From: an uncultured Bacteroidales bacterium
Lineage (GTDB): Bacteria; Bacteroidota; Bacteroidia; Bacteroidales; WCHB1-69
Direction of reading: 5' to 3'
Length of the DNA: 64,000 nt
NCBI GenBank assembly: GCA_947169105.1
Contig: CAMVOL010000002.1
Location: forward strand, 1-64,000
The translations under genes were made by a program, and so were the position numbers. Under the pieces are notes generated by a model. It was not told the DNA's origin, did not search any database, and saw only the letters and a list, made by a program, of their open reading frames with translations. Below are positions 50,089-58,928 of the stretch, in pieces. Within the stretch, counting starts at the first letter, position 1; every line of letters starts with the position of its first letter.

Positions 50089-51210
50089 GTGGCCGGTATT
50101 TACGTCCATTTCCCTTTTTGCAAGCAAAAGTGCATCTACTGCAACTTTTACTCTGTGGCTTCGCAAAAAGAGAAAGCGGCTTATTGGGATGCACTCTGCC
50201 AAGAAATTGCCGATACAACCGATTTTCTTCCTACAAACCATATTGACACTCTGTATTTTGGCGGTGGAACGCCTTCGCTTTGCACCCCATTTGAATTAGA
50301 AAGGATCGTCAAAGCGATTCAAAATTTCTATCATTTTAACGAGGGTTTTGAGTTTACGATGGAGGCTAATCCGGAGCAGCTGACACCCGAGTACCTCCGA
50401 AGTCTTCACGATTTGGGGATAAACCGTCTGAGCATCGGGGTACAATCATTCGATGATGAAATCCTGCGCTTGCTCAACCGGCGTCATACGGCGGCAGAGG
50501 CTGTCCGGGCGGTGGAGAATGCAGCCAACGCCGGCTTCACAAACCTTTCCATTGACCTTATCTACGACATTGCCTATCGGACGAAAGCAATGTGGGAAAG
50601 AGACTTACGCATGGCACTTTCGTTACCACTCTGCCATTTATCGGCATATTCCCTGACTGTGGAGGAAAACACGATACTGGCGCGGCAGATTGCCAACGGC
50701 AAGGAATTCATCCCCAACGAATGTGACACAGAGCGCGATTATGCCCTCCTTATCGAACAGACGGAAAAAGCGGGCTTTGTCCAGTACGAGATCTCGAACT
50801 TTGCCAAAGGCGGCATGGTTTCGAGGCACAACTCAGCCTACTGGAACCGCACGCCCTATCTCGGACTGGGGGCTTCAGCACACTCCTACAGCGGGAATAT
50901 CCGCCGCTGGAACGTGGCCAACCTGCGCCAATATATCGACGGCATGCTTCGGGGCGAGCCGGTGAGGGAGAGCGAGACCCTCTCGTCCGACGACCAATAT
51001 AACGAATATGTGCTCCTGCGGCTCCGGACGAACGCTGGCCTTGACCTTGACGAACTCGCCCGATTGTTTGGTTGTGATTATAAAAATCTGTTTGTCAAAC
51101 AGTTGAAAAAAATCAAGACCGATTATTACTTGATGGAAAAGAATCGGGTTCAGCTCACCTATACGGGGCGATTGTTTGCCGATGCCGTGGCGATGGAGCT
51201 GTTTGCATAA
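50089..51210 (+). CDS. hemW: Radical SAM heme chaperone HemW
   Basis: A 373-residue radical SAM protein. The iron-sulfur motif CKQKCIYCNF (CxxxCxxC) is near the N-terminus, followed by TLYFGGGTPSL and IGVQSFDDEILRLLNRRHT. The extra cysteine just after the cluster that marks true coproporphyrinogen oxidase HemN is absent, pointing to HemW. The GTG at 50089 is the start. Probably co-transcribed with metG. Confidence 0.93.
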   Translation: MAGIYVHFPFCKQKCIYCNFYSVASQKEKAAYWDALCQEIADTTDFLPTNHIDTLYFGGGTPSLCTPFELERIVKAIQNFYHFNEGFEFTMEANPEQLTPEYLRSLHDLGINRLSIGVQSFDDEILRLLNRRHTAAEAVRAVENAANAGFTNLSIDLIYDIAYRTKAMWERDLRMALSLPLCHLSAYSLTVEENTILARQIANGKEFIPNECDTERDYALLIEQTEKAGFVQYEISNFAKGGMVSRHNSAYWNRTPYLGLGASAHSYSGNIRRWNVANLRQYIDGMLRGEPVRESETLSSDDQYNEYVLLRLRTNAGLDLDELARLFGCDYKNLFVKQLKKIKTDYYLMEKNRVQLTYTGRLFADAVAMELFA

Positions 51211-51227
51211 ACCTTCCGCAGTCCTTT

Positions 51228-51863
51228 TCAGTGCAAGTTAGCGAGTTCTACGGGAAAACACTCCTCGAATTTCTGCTGTAACAGAGCTTCATCTTCCATG
51301 ATAAATCGTAGTTTTTCAAGACGTTCTGTATTAGGTGAGTTTTCAAACCAAAGGTGCAGATAACCATTGCGTCCGTATTTTTCGTGCAGATGCTGGAGTG
51401 TCCGTTGGTAATGTCCCTCCTTATCCAATTCCGGATAGTGTTCCAGACCGTATTGTACCGTGCGGCGGATGATGGTGTCGGGGTCTATGAAGCGGTCTGC
51501 TTCCGCTACAATACGGCCATAAAGTGAGCGCGGTGCGTGGCCGGACGAAGCCCGATGATCCTCCACCGCTTCGACCATTGTCCGTAACTGGCTTTCCGAA
51601 AACCATTTGCGCAATTCTGTATCGGCCAGTAGCATCCGTGCCGACACTTCGTGATGATGTTCCCGTCCTTCGCATAAACCGATGTCGTGGTAGGCCGCAA
51701 TGACATACACCATATTTCTGTCCACCTCCATCTGTGCGGCCAAGTCCATACTTTGCTGGATCACCATAAACACATGATCCCGTTGGTGCGCCTTGTCAAA
51801 ATGGTCGTACAACGGGATAATGTGTTCTTCAACATAGTGTTGAAGCTCTTGCATAGTGGTCAT
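51228..51863 (-). CDS. HD-domain phosphohydrolase
   Basis: A 211-residue cytoplasmic protein. The first His lies in DHVFMV, the HD pair is AAYHDIGL, further ligands are in EHHHEVSARML and the last Asp in VAEADRFID. The family hydrolyses nucleotides or phosphate esters with two metals; the substrate is unknown. It converges with hemW and lies 9 bases after the FadL-like gene. Confidence 0.85.
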   Translation of the reverse strand: MTTMQELQHYVEEHIIPLYDHFDKAHQRDHVFMVIQQSMDLAAQMEVDRNMVYVIAAYHDIGLCEGREHHHEVSARMLLADTELRKWFSESQLRTMVEAVEDHRASSGHAPRSLYGRIVAEADRFIDPDTIIRRTVQYGLEHYPELDKEGHYQRTLQHLHEKYGRNGYLHLWFENSPNTERLEKLRFIMEDEALLQQKFEECFPVELANLH

Positions 51864-51872
51864 AACTAAATG

Positions 51873-53357
51873 TTAGAACTTCACACCCAGCGTGGCGACG
51901 AAACGGTGTGAATTGTTGGTCGTGGAGACGGGTTCGAGCGTTTCGGACGGATAGAACCAGTAGTTCTGGCTGTAGTGACGGTACTGGTAGGTGAAGTCGC
52001 AGAAGAAGATTTTGCCGCGGAATCCGATACCGCCGGAAGCGGTATGTGCGGAACCGTCGTTGGCACCATCTTTGTATGGGGAGGTGCTGTAGCCGTATCC
52101 CATGCGAATGAGGAAGAAGTTGGTGAGAGCGAACTCACCGCCCACACGGACGGAGTGGCAGGAACGATATTTCTTAGAGATTTCCAGATTTTCTTCGGTA
52201 AAGTTGTAACGATAGCGGAGGTTGTCGGAAGAATAGAGGGTGGCCATTCCATAGTCGGTGAACTCATATTCTGCACTGACGAAAGCGCGCTTGGCAATGA
52301 CAAAACCTATACTTCCGATGGCACGGAGCGGGGTGCTCAATTTATATCTTGAGAGGTTGTCGTAAGAGTGCTCATATTGATCCACATTTCCTTCATCCAC
52401 GAAACGGCTTGACACTTCCCGCTCGAAAGTTTCCTTCAAGTTGCCGTAGTAGGTGGGAGTGTGGAAAGCGACACCGATACGCAGGAACGAGATGGGCTGG
52501 TAAATGACACCGAATTTGGCGTTAACACCGGCTCCCGAAGTGTGCAACTTGTCATAAATATTCAATTTGTCGAAACTTCCGGCCACATTATTCTCATCTT
52601 CTTCTATGTATTCGGCTTCGTAAGTATAGTCAAGAATCGGTACGCCAATGGTAAGCCCGAGAAAGAGCTTGTCATCGTAGTTGCCGCCAAAGGAGAAGGC
52701 GAGCTCGTCAATGCCGCCTTTGGTTCTCACGTAGTTGCTCTGGCGGAGGCTTTTTCCAGATAAAAATTCACGGTACTGGCTGGTTTCACCGGGGATGGTG
52801 TCAATGAGCCACGTATTCCACGCACAGAGGGCATCGCCTTCGATGCTGCCGAAGCTGGTGCCGTTGGCCGAGTTCACAAAAGCGCTGGCGATGGAGTTGC
52901 CGTTACTCATACCTGTTGCATACGTCTGGTTGTTGAAATCCATAATGCGGTTGTAGCCGAAGCCGAACTGCACCATCCGCCATTTGGAAACGGGATTCTC
53001 CAGACCCTTGTTCAGCGGGAGTGCGAACACTGTGCCGAAGTTGGTCACGCTGTAGCGCACGCGGCTGGCGGGAGAACTCTCACCCGAATAGTCGGAGTTG
53101 GTTTTGTAGGCCGTGATGACCAAAGGAGTGAAAGATATTTCGGCTTTCTTGAAAACGCCGATGCCGGCGGGATTGGTGTTGAGGCAGGAGAAGTCGCCTC
53201 CGATAGCACTAAAAGCGCCGCCTGCTCCCATAAAGCGGGCGGTGCCTTCCCAATTAGTCTGTGAAAAACGGAACGCATCCAAGTCGTTCTGTGCAAACGC
53301 GCCAGCGACGATGGCCAGCGTCATGGTAACGGAAAGCAATAATTTTTTCATATTCAT
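51873..53357 (-). CDS. OmpP1/FadL-like outer-membrane transport protein
   Basis: A 494-residue barrel protein with signal peptide ending AGAFAQ. The N-terminal hatch region (ARFMGAGGAFSAIGGDFSCLNTNPAGIGVF) is characteristic of the OmpP1/FadL/TodX family, which passes hydrophobic molecules through the outer membrane. It ends VATLGVKF, a barrel-closing strand. A second ATG two codons downstream is equally possible. Confidence 0.88.
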   Translation of the reverse strand: MNMKKLLLSVTMTLAIVAGAFAQNDLDAFRFSQTNWEGTARFMGAGGAFSAIGGDFSCLNTNPAGIGVFKKAEISFTPLVITAYKTNSDYSGESSPASRVRYSVTNFGTVFALPLNKGLENPVSKWRMVQFGFGYNRIMDFNNQTYATGMSNGNSIASAFVNSANGTSFGSIEGDALCAWNTWLIDTIPGETSQYREFLSGKSLRQSNYVRTKGGIDELAFSFGGNYDDKLFLGLTIGVPILDYTYEAEYIEEDENNVAGSFDKLNIYDKLHTSGAGVNAKFGVIYQPISFLRIGVAFHTPTYYGNLKETFEREVSSRFVDEGNVDQYEHSYDNLSRYKLSTPLRAIGSIGFVIAKRAFVSAEYEFTDYGMATLYSSDNLRYRYNFTEENLEISKKYRSCHSVRVGGEFALTNFFLIRMGYGYSTSPYKDGANDGSAHTASGGIGFRGKIFFCDFTYQYRHYSQNYWFYPSETLEPVSTTNNSHRFVATLGVKF

Positions 53358-53384
53358 GGAATTTTGTAGTTGATTCTAACTGGG

Positions 53385-53846
53385 TTAGCTGTTTTTTCTC
53401 ATTTCCTGTTCCACAATAGTTTTCACTGTTTCAGTGTGGAGGATTTGTGCACGGTCGGGCTGATCTTCAGTTGCGCTGGCCGCGATTTCCATCCAAATTC
53501 CCTTGTCGCGGAACTCGACATTGTCCAAAAGTGTTTTTGCAGTGAAAGCGGTGGCATCAGCATCGTTTACGGAACAAGTTTCAAGGGCGCGTTGGACTTC
53601 CTCCCACTGCCGATAGTTTAAAACTTGGACGGAAACCTTTTCCGCTTCCACGAAAAAGTTGACGTTGAATGGAGCTTCGGCATCGTCGCTGAAACGTTCT
53701 ATCAAAGAGAGCATTTCATGAAGGGCTGTGGAAATCGTGCCGAAATGGTTCTCCATCCTGAATTGGTCGCAAATATTTTCAACAGTCTGCAAAACAGATG
53801 TTTGTGCTGTTTCAAGGGTGATGTTTTTCAATTCAATATTATACAT
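53385..53846 (-). CDS. Conserved hypothetical protein next to the DUF4175 gene
   Basis: A 153-residue soluble protein. Its layout (helix, LHEMLSLIERF, strands with VNFFVEAEKVSVQVLNY) loosely recalls a degenerate HATPase fold, but ATP-binding boxes are not visible, so I do not assign one. It begins 24 bases after the DUF4175 stop and ends 27 bases before the FadL-like start, all on the same strand. Confidence 0.6.
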   Translation of the reverse strand: MYNIELKNITLETAQTSVLQTVENICDQFRMENHFGTISTALHEMLSLIERFSDDAEAPFNVNFFVEAEKVSVQVLNYRQWEEVQRALETCSVNDADATAFTAKTLLDNVEFRDKGIWMEIAASATEDQPDRAQILHTETVKTIVEQEMRKNS

Positions 53847-53870
53847 GGCAATCAGATTTATCGTTAAAAA

Positions 53871-56800
53871 CTATTCTTCAATATTGTAAAAATACTGGTT
53901 CACTTTTTCTTTGTAATAATAGTTGAGGTTCGCCGGCACCGACTGCAACATTTCGGTCTGCTGCTGCGTACGGCGGTCCATATTCCACTCTTTGGGCGGG
54001 TTGGGGTTGCGGATGTCGCGGCCTTCGGTGCTCTCGCGTTTCTCCTCTTGTTCCCGCTGCTGCTGTGCCCGTTCACTCTCCAGCATACGGGTTTCGATCT
54101 TCTTTTGCCGGTTGATGGTCTGGGCGTTGATGATGCGGTTGACTAAATCCTTCTCTGTCTGTTCCATCTCCTTGAGCATCTGTTCGATGGACTTGTCGCC
54201 GACTCCGTTCTGTGACTTCAGTTCGTTCTGGTAGTCCTGCATCATCTTGCGGATGGCCTCCTGCTGTGCCGCCATACGGGCCAGCTGCTCGCTGATGGAC
54301 TGTCCGCCGGGCTTCTGGCCCTGCTGTTGTCCCTGTTCCATCGAGCGTTTCAGGGCCTCCATCTGGCGGTTCAGTTGCTGCTGGAGTTCCCGCGCGGTTT
54401 TGGCCTTTCCCTTCCCGCCTGGTTTGTTGCACGAACCGTTGCCGCTCTTTTTGTTCTTGCAGTTCTTGCATTCGCTCTTTTTCTGCTGCATCTCCGTCAT
54501 CGATTCCGCCAGCATCAGCGACAGGTTGTTGATGCTGGTCATCGCAAACTGCTGGTCACTGAGCGCCTGTTTCTCGCGGCGGTCGGAAATGTTGCTGATG
54601 GCTGACGACATGTAATTGTCAATTTTCGTTATTTCCGTCTGTATGAACGGTTTGACGGAAGTTTGGCGCCGGGCGAGGGCGGCGAGGGAGTCGGAAATCA
54701 TCTGCATATTGTCCTTCAGTGTATGCTGGGTGCGTTGCACATCCGTGAGCCGCGACGAACCGGGAGTCAGCTTTTTCATAAACTGCATATTGCTTTCCTG
54801 ATTGAAGGAAATTTGCACAAGGTTGTCCAAAATTTGGCGCAGGGTTTCAATGTCCTCGCTGAGGTTCTCCTCCTCGTTGTCAAGCATGTTCATCTCCATC
54901 TGGTCGGCCATCTCTTCCATCTTTTCACCGGCATCCTTCTGGCTGTCAGAAGCTTTGCTTCGGTTGCCCTTGTTGAGGGCATCCTTGCTGTCGCGCATGT
55001 CCTGCTCAATCTGCTTTTGCAACTTTTCGGTGTTCACCAACTTGTTGGGGTCTTCTAATTCCTTGTTTATTTTTTGCAGATCTTGCAAATCTTTTTTCAG
55101 CTCATTGTATTTGTTTTCAATGTTTTGCTGTTTTTGCAGAAGTTCGTTCTTGTCGATATTCTTTTGCTCGCTCTGTTTTGAAAGCGCTTTCTGTTCATCG
55201 GCGAGTTTTTTCGTCTTATCAATGATGTCGCTGTATTTTTTCTCGAATTCCAACTGTTTATAGAGTTCGAGTTGCTGGTCGAGGGCTTTGTTCAGATCCT
55301 GCGTGTTGTTCTTCATCTGCTTCATCGCCTTCTGGACGTCCTCCTTCTTGGTGGCGTCGTTCATCATCTGCTGGAGTTTTTCCATCAGTTCCTTGATTTC
55401 GTCCGAAAGCACCTCATCCATACGCTTTTGCAGCTCCTGCTGTTTTTTCAGGATGTTTTCGGGCGTCTCCTTGAACTGGTCCTCCAGCATATTCTGCTGC
55501 TCCTGATTCTTCTTGAGCTCGTCAATTTGCTGCTTCAGTTCCTGATATTTTTCGAGCAGATCCTCCAGTTTCTTCTTGTCCTGCCACGTCATTTCCTTAT
55601 TCTGAAGCATCTGTTCCTGCAACTTGGCGATGTCCTTCATCAGCTGTGCCGACTCTTGGATGAGGTCCTGCATTTCCGACTTGGCCTGTTCGCTGCTGGT
55701 TTTCAGCTCTTCGTCAATCTCTTTCTGGGTGCGTACGCGGAAAGTCTGGGCGGTGGTGCGTGCCGATTTTGCGCCATTAACACCGTCATTATCAAATACT
55801 TCAAAATAATAATCCACCCGATAGCCGGGGTCGAGTTGCAGGATGCCGGCATCGAAGTAGTAGTAGAAATCCTGCACGGTCTGCTGGTGGTTGATGGGGA
55901 TGTCCACCGTTTTGGCCGTCTCCAAGGCGTGGTTTTCGTCATCGAACTTGGAATAGACGAAGCGGGCTTTGCTGAACCCGTAGTCATCCTTGATGTTGCC
56001 TTTGAAGTAGATGCGGTCGGGCAGCACCGAGTCGGCCTGGCTTTCGACCACGATTTCAGGATACTGGTCGGGGATGATGTTCAGGTTGTGTTTCAGCGTG
56101 TCGCGGCTGGAGCAGTACTGGTTGCGGTTCACGATGGCATACGGGAAGGAGGTGCGGGCCACGTAGGAAACCTTATAGACATCCTTTTCTGCGGTGATTT
56201 CGTTGGTCTTGTCGGGCAGGATGAACGACAGGTGGTCAGTGTTGCGGGTGTAGAACGCCCAAGTCACCGTGGTGCCGTCGGGTACGGTGGCGTCACCGTT
56301 GTTATCAATGACCTCATCGTTCTTGTTGAGGTATGCCGGATAGTGCAACGTCATAGAGAAGCTGAGAATCACCGGTTTCGGAAGCACCTTCAGCACAAAC
56401 TCCGGTGACGTGACCTCCTCGGTATAGACCGAAAATTTCGTGTCGGCCTGCAAATTCTTGAAGGTGTAGGAAAATTCCGACTTTTCCGTTTTGGAAAGCT
56501 GGAAATTCTTGTTCCCGTACGCAATATAAACTGTGCTGGGGAGTTCGTCACCATCCACTTTCACATTTAATGTAAATTCTTCATTCTGAAATGTTTGCAA
56601 ATCAGGATTTTGAATTTCAAAATGATAGGGAGCCGGTTTTTCATATACCACATCGTGGTTCACAATTCGCTTGGGCGATTCTGTAAATACCTCATTTCTA
56701 ACGATAAAGATGAGAATGAACAAAAACACGGGAATCAGTCCCCACTTGAGGTATTTGGCGGTGCTGCGGAACGGGATGGCAGCGGTGAACTTGAACGGCT

Positions 56801-57224
56801 TGATGTCGTCGATTTTGGTGTCGATGGCGGCGGAAATAAGGTCGAAACTCTTGTAGTCGCCCTCTTCGGCCATCATCTCCAACTGGAAGATATTGAGGAG
56901 TTTATCGTCAATTTCGGGAAAATGCTTGCCGATGATGGCGGCAATCTGTTCTTTGGTCAGCTGCTTGCCGAGGCCAAGGATTTTGGCAACGGGAATGAGG
57001 ATGTAAAAGACGAAAGTCAGCAGGAACAGGGCAATGTACGAGTAGAAGAGGACGCTTCGGACGGTGGTGCTGAAGTAGGAGAAGTATTCGAGTACGGAGT
57101 AGATGATGAAGACGAGCAGGGTGATGAACACAAAGAAGATAGCACCCCGCAGCAACTTATTGAGATAGTATTTGCGGACGAACTCCTTGATTTTCTGCCT
57201 GATAAATTCCTGGTTATTGTTCAT
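53871..57224 (-). CDS. Giant DUF4175 membrane/coiled-coil protein
   Basis: An 1117-residue protein. Two N-terminal membrane segments (about 27-48 and 62-84) and a third near 160-180 are followed by Ig-like beta domains (about 200-480), then roughly 550 residues of Gln/Lys/Glu-rich coiled coil (QEQMLQNKEMTWQDKKKLE and similar), with a short cysteine cluster (CKNCKNKKSG) and a Gly/Lys tract near 930, before a basic C-terminus. It matches the DUF4175 family of Bacteroidota. A cell-envelope scaffold role is possible but unproven. Its start overlaps the LutB-like gene by 11 bases. Confidence 0.85.
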   Translation of the reverse strand: MNNNQEFIRQKIKEFVRKYYLNKLLRGAIFFVFITLLVFIIYSVLEYFSYFSTTVRSVLFYSYIALFLLTFVFYILIPVAKILGLGKQLTKEQIAAIIGKHFPEIDDKLLNIFQLEMMAEEGDYKSFDLISAAIDTKIDDIKPFKFTAAIPFRSTAKYLKWGLIPVFLFILIFIVRNEVFTESPKRIVNHDVVYEKPAPYHFEIQNPDLQTFQNEEFTLNVKVDGDELPSTVYIAYGNKNFQLSKTEKSEFSYTFKNLQADTKFSVYTEEVTSPEFVLKVLPKPVILSFSMTLHYPAYLNKNDEVIDNNGDATVPDGTTVTWAFYTRNTDHLSFILPDKTNEITAEKDVYKVSYVARTSFPYAIVNRNQYCSSRDTLKHNLNIIPDQYPEIVVESQADSVLPDRIYFKGNIKDDYGFSKARFVYSKFDDENHALETAKTVDIPINHQQTVQDFYYYFDAGILQLDPGYRVDYYFEVFDNDGVNGAKSARTTAQTFRVRTQKEIDEELKTSSEQAKSEMQDLIQESAQLMKDIAKLQEQMLQNKEMTWQDKKKLEDLLEKYQELKQQIDELKKNQEQQNMLEDQFKETPENILKKQQELQKRMDEVLSDEIKELMEKLQQMMNDATKKEDVQKAMKQMKNNTQDLNKALDQQLELYKQLEFEKKYSDIIDKTKKLADEQKALSKQSEQKNIDKNELLQKQQNIENKYNELKKDLQDLQKINKELEDPNKLVNTEKLQKQIEQDMRDSKDALNKGNRSKASDSQKDAGEKMEEMADQMEMNMLDNEEENLSEDIETLRQILDNLVQISFNQESNMQFMKKLTPGSSRLTDVQRTQHTLKDNMQMISDSLAALARRQTSVKPFIQTEITKIDNYMSSAISNISDRREKQALSDQQFAMTSINNLSLMLAESMTEMQQKKSECKNCKNKKSGNGSCNKPGGKGKAKTARELQQQLNRQMEALKRSMEQGQQQGQKPGGQSISEQLARMAAQQEAIRKMMQDYQNELKSQNGVGDKSIEQMLKEMEQTEKDLVNRIINAQTINRQKKIETRMLESERAQQQREQEEKRESTEGRDIRNPNPPKEWNMDRRTQQQTEMLQSVPANLNYYYKEKVNQYFYNIEE

Positions 57225-58299
57225 TTTGCGGGTTCTCCTGCATTCGGGTGACGTTATAGAAGGGTTCTTTCTGTTTCCTGAAATAGTTCAAAAGCATTTT
57301 GTTTTTGCCGTACATCCTTCTCACAAAGAAATGGCGGAAGAAAGAGCCGCTCATTTTGTTCAGTTTTTTCCTCCGTTCAAAGGTTTTGGACAAGGCAAGA
57401 AGACCTTTTTTGGGCGGTGCTGAAAGTTGTATCTCTTTTATAATCAAATCAGTAAAAGGAATCTGGACGGGGCATACCTGATCACAGTTGCCGCACAGGA
57501 GGGCGCGGGAGAATAGATTGCCGCTGGTGCGGTGGTGCTCGAAGCAGTTAGCACGGACGAGTCCGATGGGGGTGTACTCCTTGTCGTACTCGTAGGCGGG
57601 GCACACGGTCTTGCACTGGCCGCAGTCGATGCAGTAGAGTGCATTCCGAAGCTGGTGGTCCTGCAAAATCTGGGTGACGCCGTTGTCGTACAGAAACACC
57701 GTGATTTCGACGGGGGTCTGGGTGATCTTCTCCCCATCCTGATTGATGTTCTCGCTGACTTTCAGGAACGGTGCGTTCAGCAACTTCAGGTCTTGGGGCA
57801 GGAACTTCTGGCTTTGATAGAACGAGCGGAGGTAGAGGATCAGCTCGAGGTCCGATGCCTTGATGACGAGCTTGCTGATGTCGAGGAGGACGTAGATGTT
57901 GGAAACGGTGTTGAAGCAGTTCTTGCTTTTCCGGTCGTAGAAGGCGAGGGTGCCGGTCTCCACGATGCCGAAGTCGGCTTGGGTGAACAGGACATTTGGG
58001 GACTGCCGTCCGTTCTCCACATCGGCGATGGAGACTTTGCTGATGCGGCTGCTGTTGAAACCTTCGGGGATGGTGGGTAGGTCGAAACAGACTTTGGTGC
58101 GGTACTTTCCAGGAAGGAGGTCGTGGACCATCTCCACGAGGTCGTCCTCAGAGGAGGCCCAATAGACCTTGAAGTTCTTGGCCTGCAGGCGTTTCTCGAA
58201 GGAGATGAGTTGGGACTCCATATCCTCGATATAGCTGTGGCGTGCGGCGAAGGCGCAGGTCTTGATGTAGTCGATGCCGAAATTTGTTGACACTTCCAT
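57214..58299 (-). CDS. LutB-like LUD-domain iron-sulfur protein
   Basis: A 361-residue protein. The N-terminal half is an LUD domain as in LutB/LutC lactate-utilisation proteins (FTQADFGIVETGTLAF). Then come two 4Fe-4S motifs: CIDCGQCKTVCPAY is complete, and the second, LLCGNCDQVCP, lacks the first cysteine of the usual CxxCxxCxxxCP set. A basic C-terminal region follows. LutABC oxidises L-lactate; LutA and LutC are not adjacent. The gene lies 2 bases after rpiB. Confidence 0.82.
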   Translation of the reverse strand: MEVSTNFGIDYIKTCAFAARHSYIEDMESQLISFEKRLQAKNFKVYWASSEDDLVEMVHDLLPGKYRTKVCFDLPTIPEGFNSSRISKVSIADVENGRQSPNVLFTQADFGIVETGTLAFYDRKSKNCFNTVSNIYVLLDISKLVIKASDLELILYLRSFYQSQKFLPQDLKLLNAPFLKVSENINQDGEKITQTPVEITVFLYDNGVTQILQDHQLRNALYCIDCGQCKTVCPAYEYDKEYTPIGLVRANCFEHHRTSGNLFSRALLCGNCDQVCPVQIPFTDLIIKEIQLSAPPKKGLLALSKTFERRKKLNKMSGSFFRHFFVRRMYGKNKMLLNYFRKQKEPFYNVTRMQENPQNEQ

Positions 58300-58301
58300 G
58301 G

Positions 58302-58730
58302 CTACGGGATATTGATTTTTTCGACTCTGCGTGCGTGGCGGCCGCCTTCGAAGGGGGTGTTGAAGAAGGTGTCCACGATGGCGAAGGCTTCCTCGACGGT
58401 GATGAAGCGGGCGGGCAGGACGACCACGTTGGCGTTATTGTGCTGGCGGGCGAGGGCGGCGATTTCCGTATTCCAGCAGAGGGCGGCGCGGACATCGGCG
58501 TGCTTGTTGGCGGTCATTGCCACGCCGTTGCCGGTGCCGCAGAGCAGCACGGCGCGGGCTTCGGGCGACTTCGCCACGGCCTCCGCCAACGGATGGGCAT
58601 AGTCCGGATAATCAACACTTTCGGAAGAATGTGTCCCCAAATCTTCCCACTCGAATTTATCGGAAAAATGGCGTTTTATCGCCTCTTTCGTCTCAAAACC
58701 GGCATGGTCTGACGCAATATATACTTTCAT
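58302..58730 (-). CDS. rpiB: Ribose 5-phosphate isomerase B
   Basis: A 142-residue enzyme interconverting ribulose-5- and ribose-5-phosphate in the pentose phosphate pathway. ASDHAGFETK binds the phosphate, LLCGTGNGVAM carries the catalytic cysteine (usually followed by G-S/T-G), and RHARRVEKI closes the active site. First gene of a minus-strand run ending with the HD gene at 51228. Confidence 0.94.
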   Translation of the reverse strand: MKVYIASDHAGFETKEAIKRHFSDKFEWEDLGTHSSESVDYPDYAHPLAEAVAKSPEARAVLLCGTGNGVAMTANKHADVRAALCWNTEIAALARQHNNANVVVLPARFITVEEAFAIVDTFFNTPFEGGRHARRVEKINIP

Positions 58731-58754
58731 TTTTGTACAATTTTACAAAGTTCG

Positions 58755-58762
58755 CAAAAGTA
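58755..58762 (-). promoter_or_regulatory. Promoter -7 box for rpiB
   Basis: TACTTTTG on the minus strand, 24 bases before the rpiB ATG, in a 198-bp divergent spacer. Confidence 0.6.
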
Positions 58763-58864
58763 CAACATTTTTTTAGAACTCACCCCGATAATTTTCATCA
58801 TTTTTCCATAAAATAAATTGTAGGAAAAACCAGATTCGCGCCTTCGATTTTGTGAAATTTTGCG

Positions 58865-58872
58865 TACTTTTG
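58865..58872 (+). promoter_or_regulatory. Promoter -7 box for the aminopeptidase
   Basis: TACTTTTG followed by CGCC, 56 bases before the ATG at 58929. Confidence 0.6.
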
Positions 58873-58928
58873 CGCCTGCCTTTTGCATCTTCAAAAACAG
58901 CATTTAAATAATTAAAAACGCAATACTT

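Noticed and set aside
53385..53846. Anti-sigma-type HATPase in the protein beside DUF4175
   Set aside because: No N, G1 or G2 box can be seen, so the resemblance is only in strand order.
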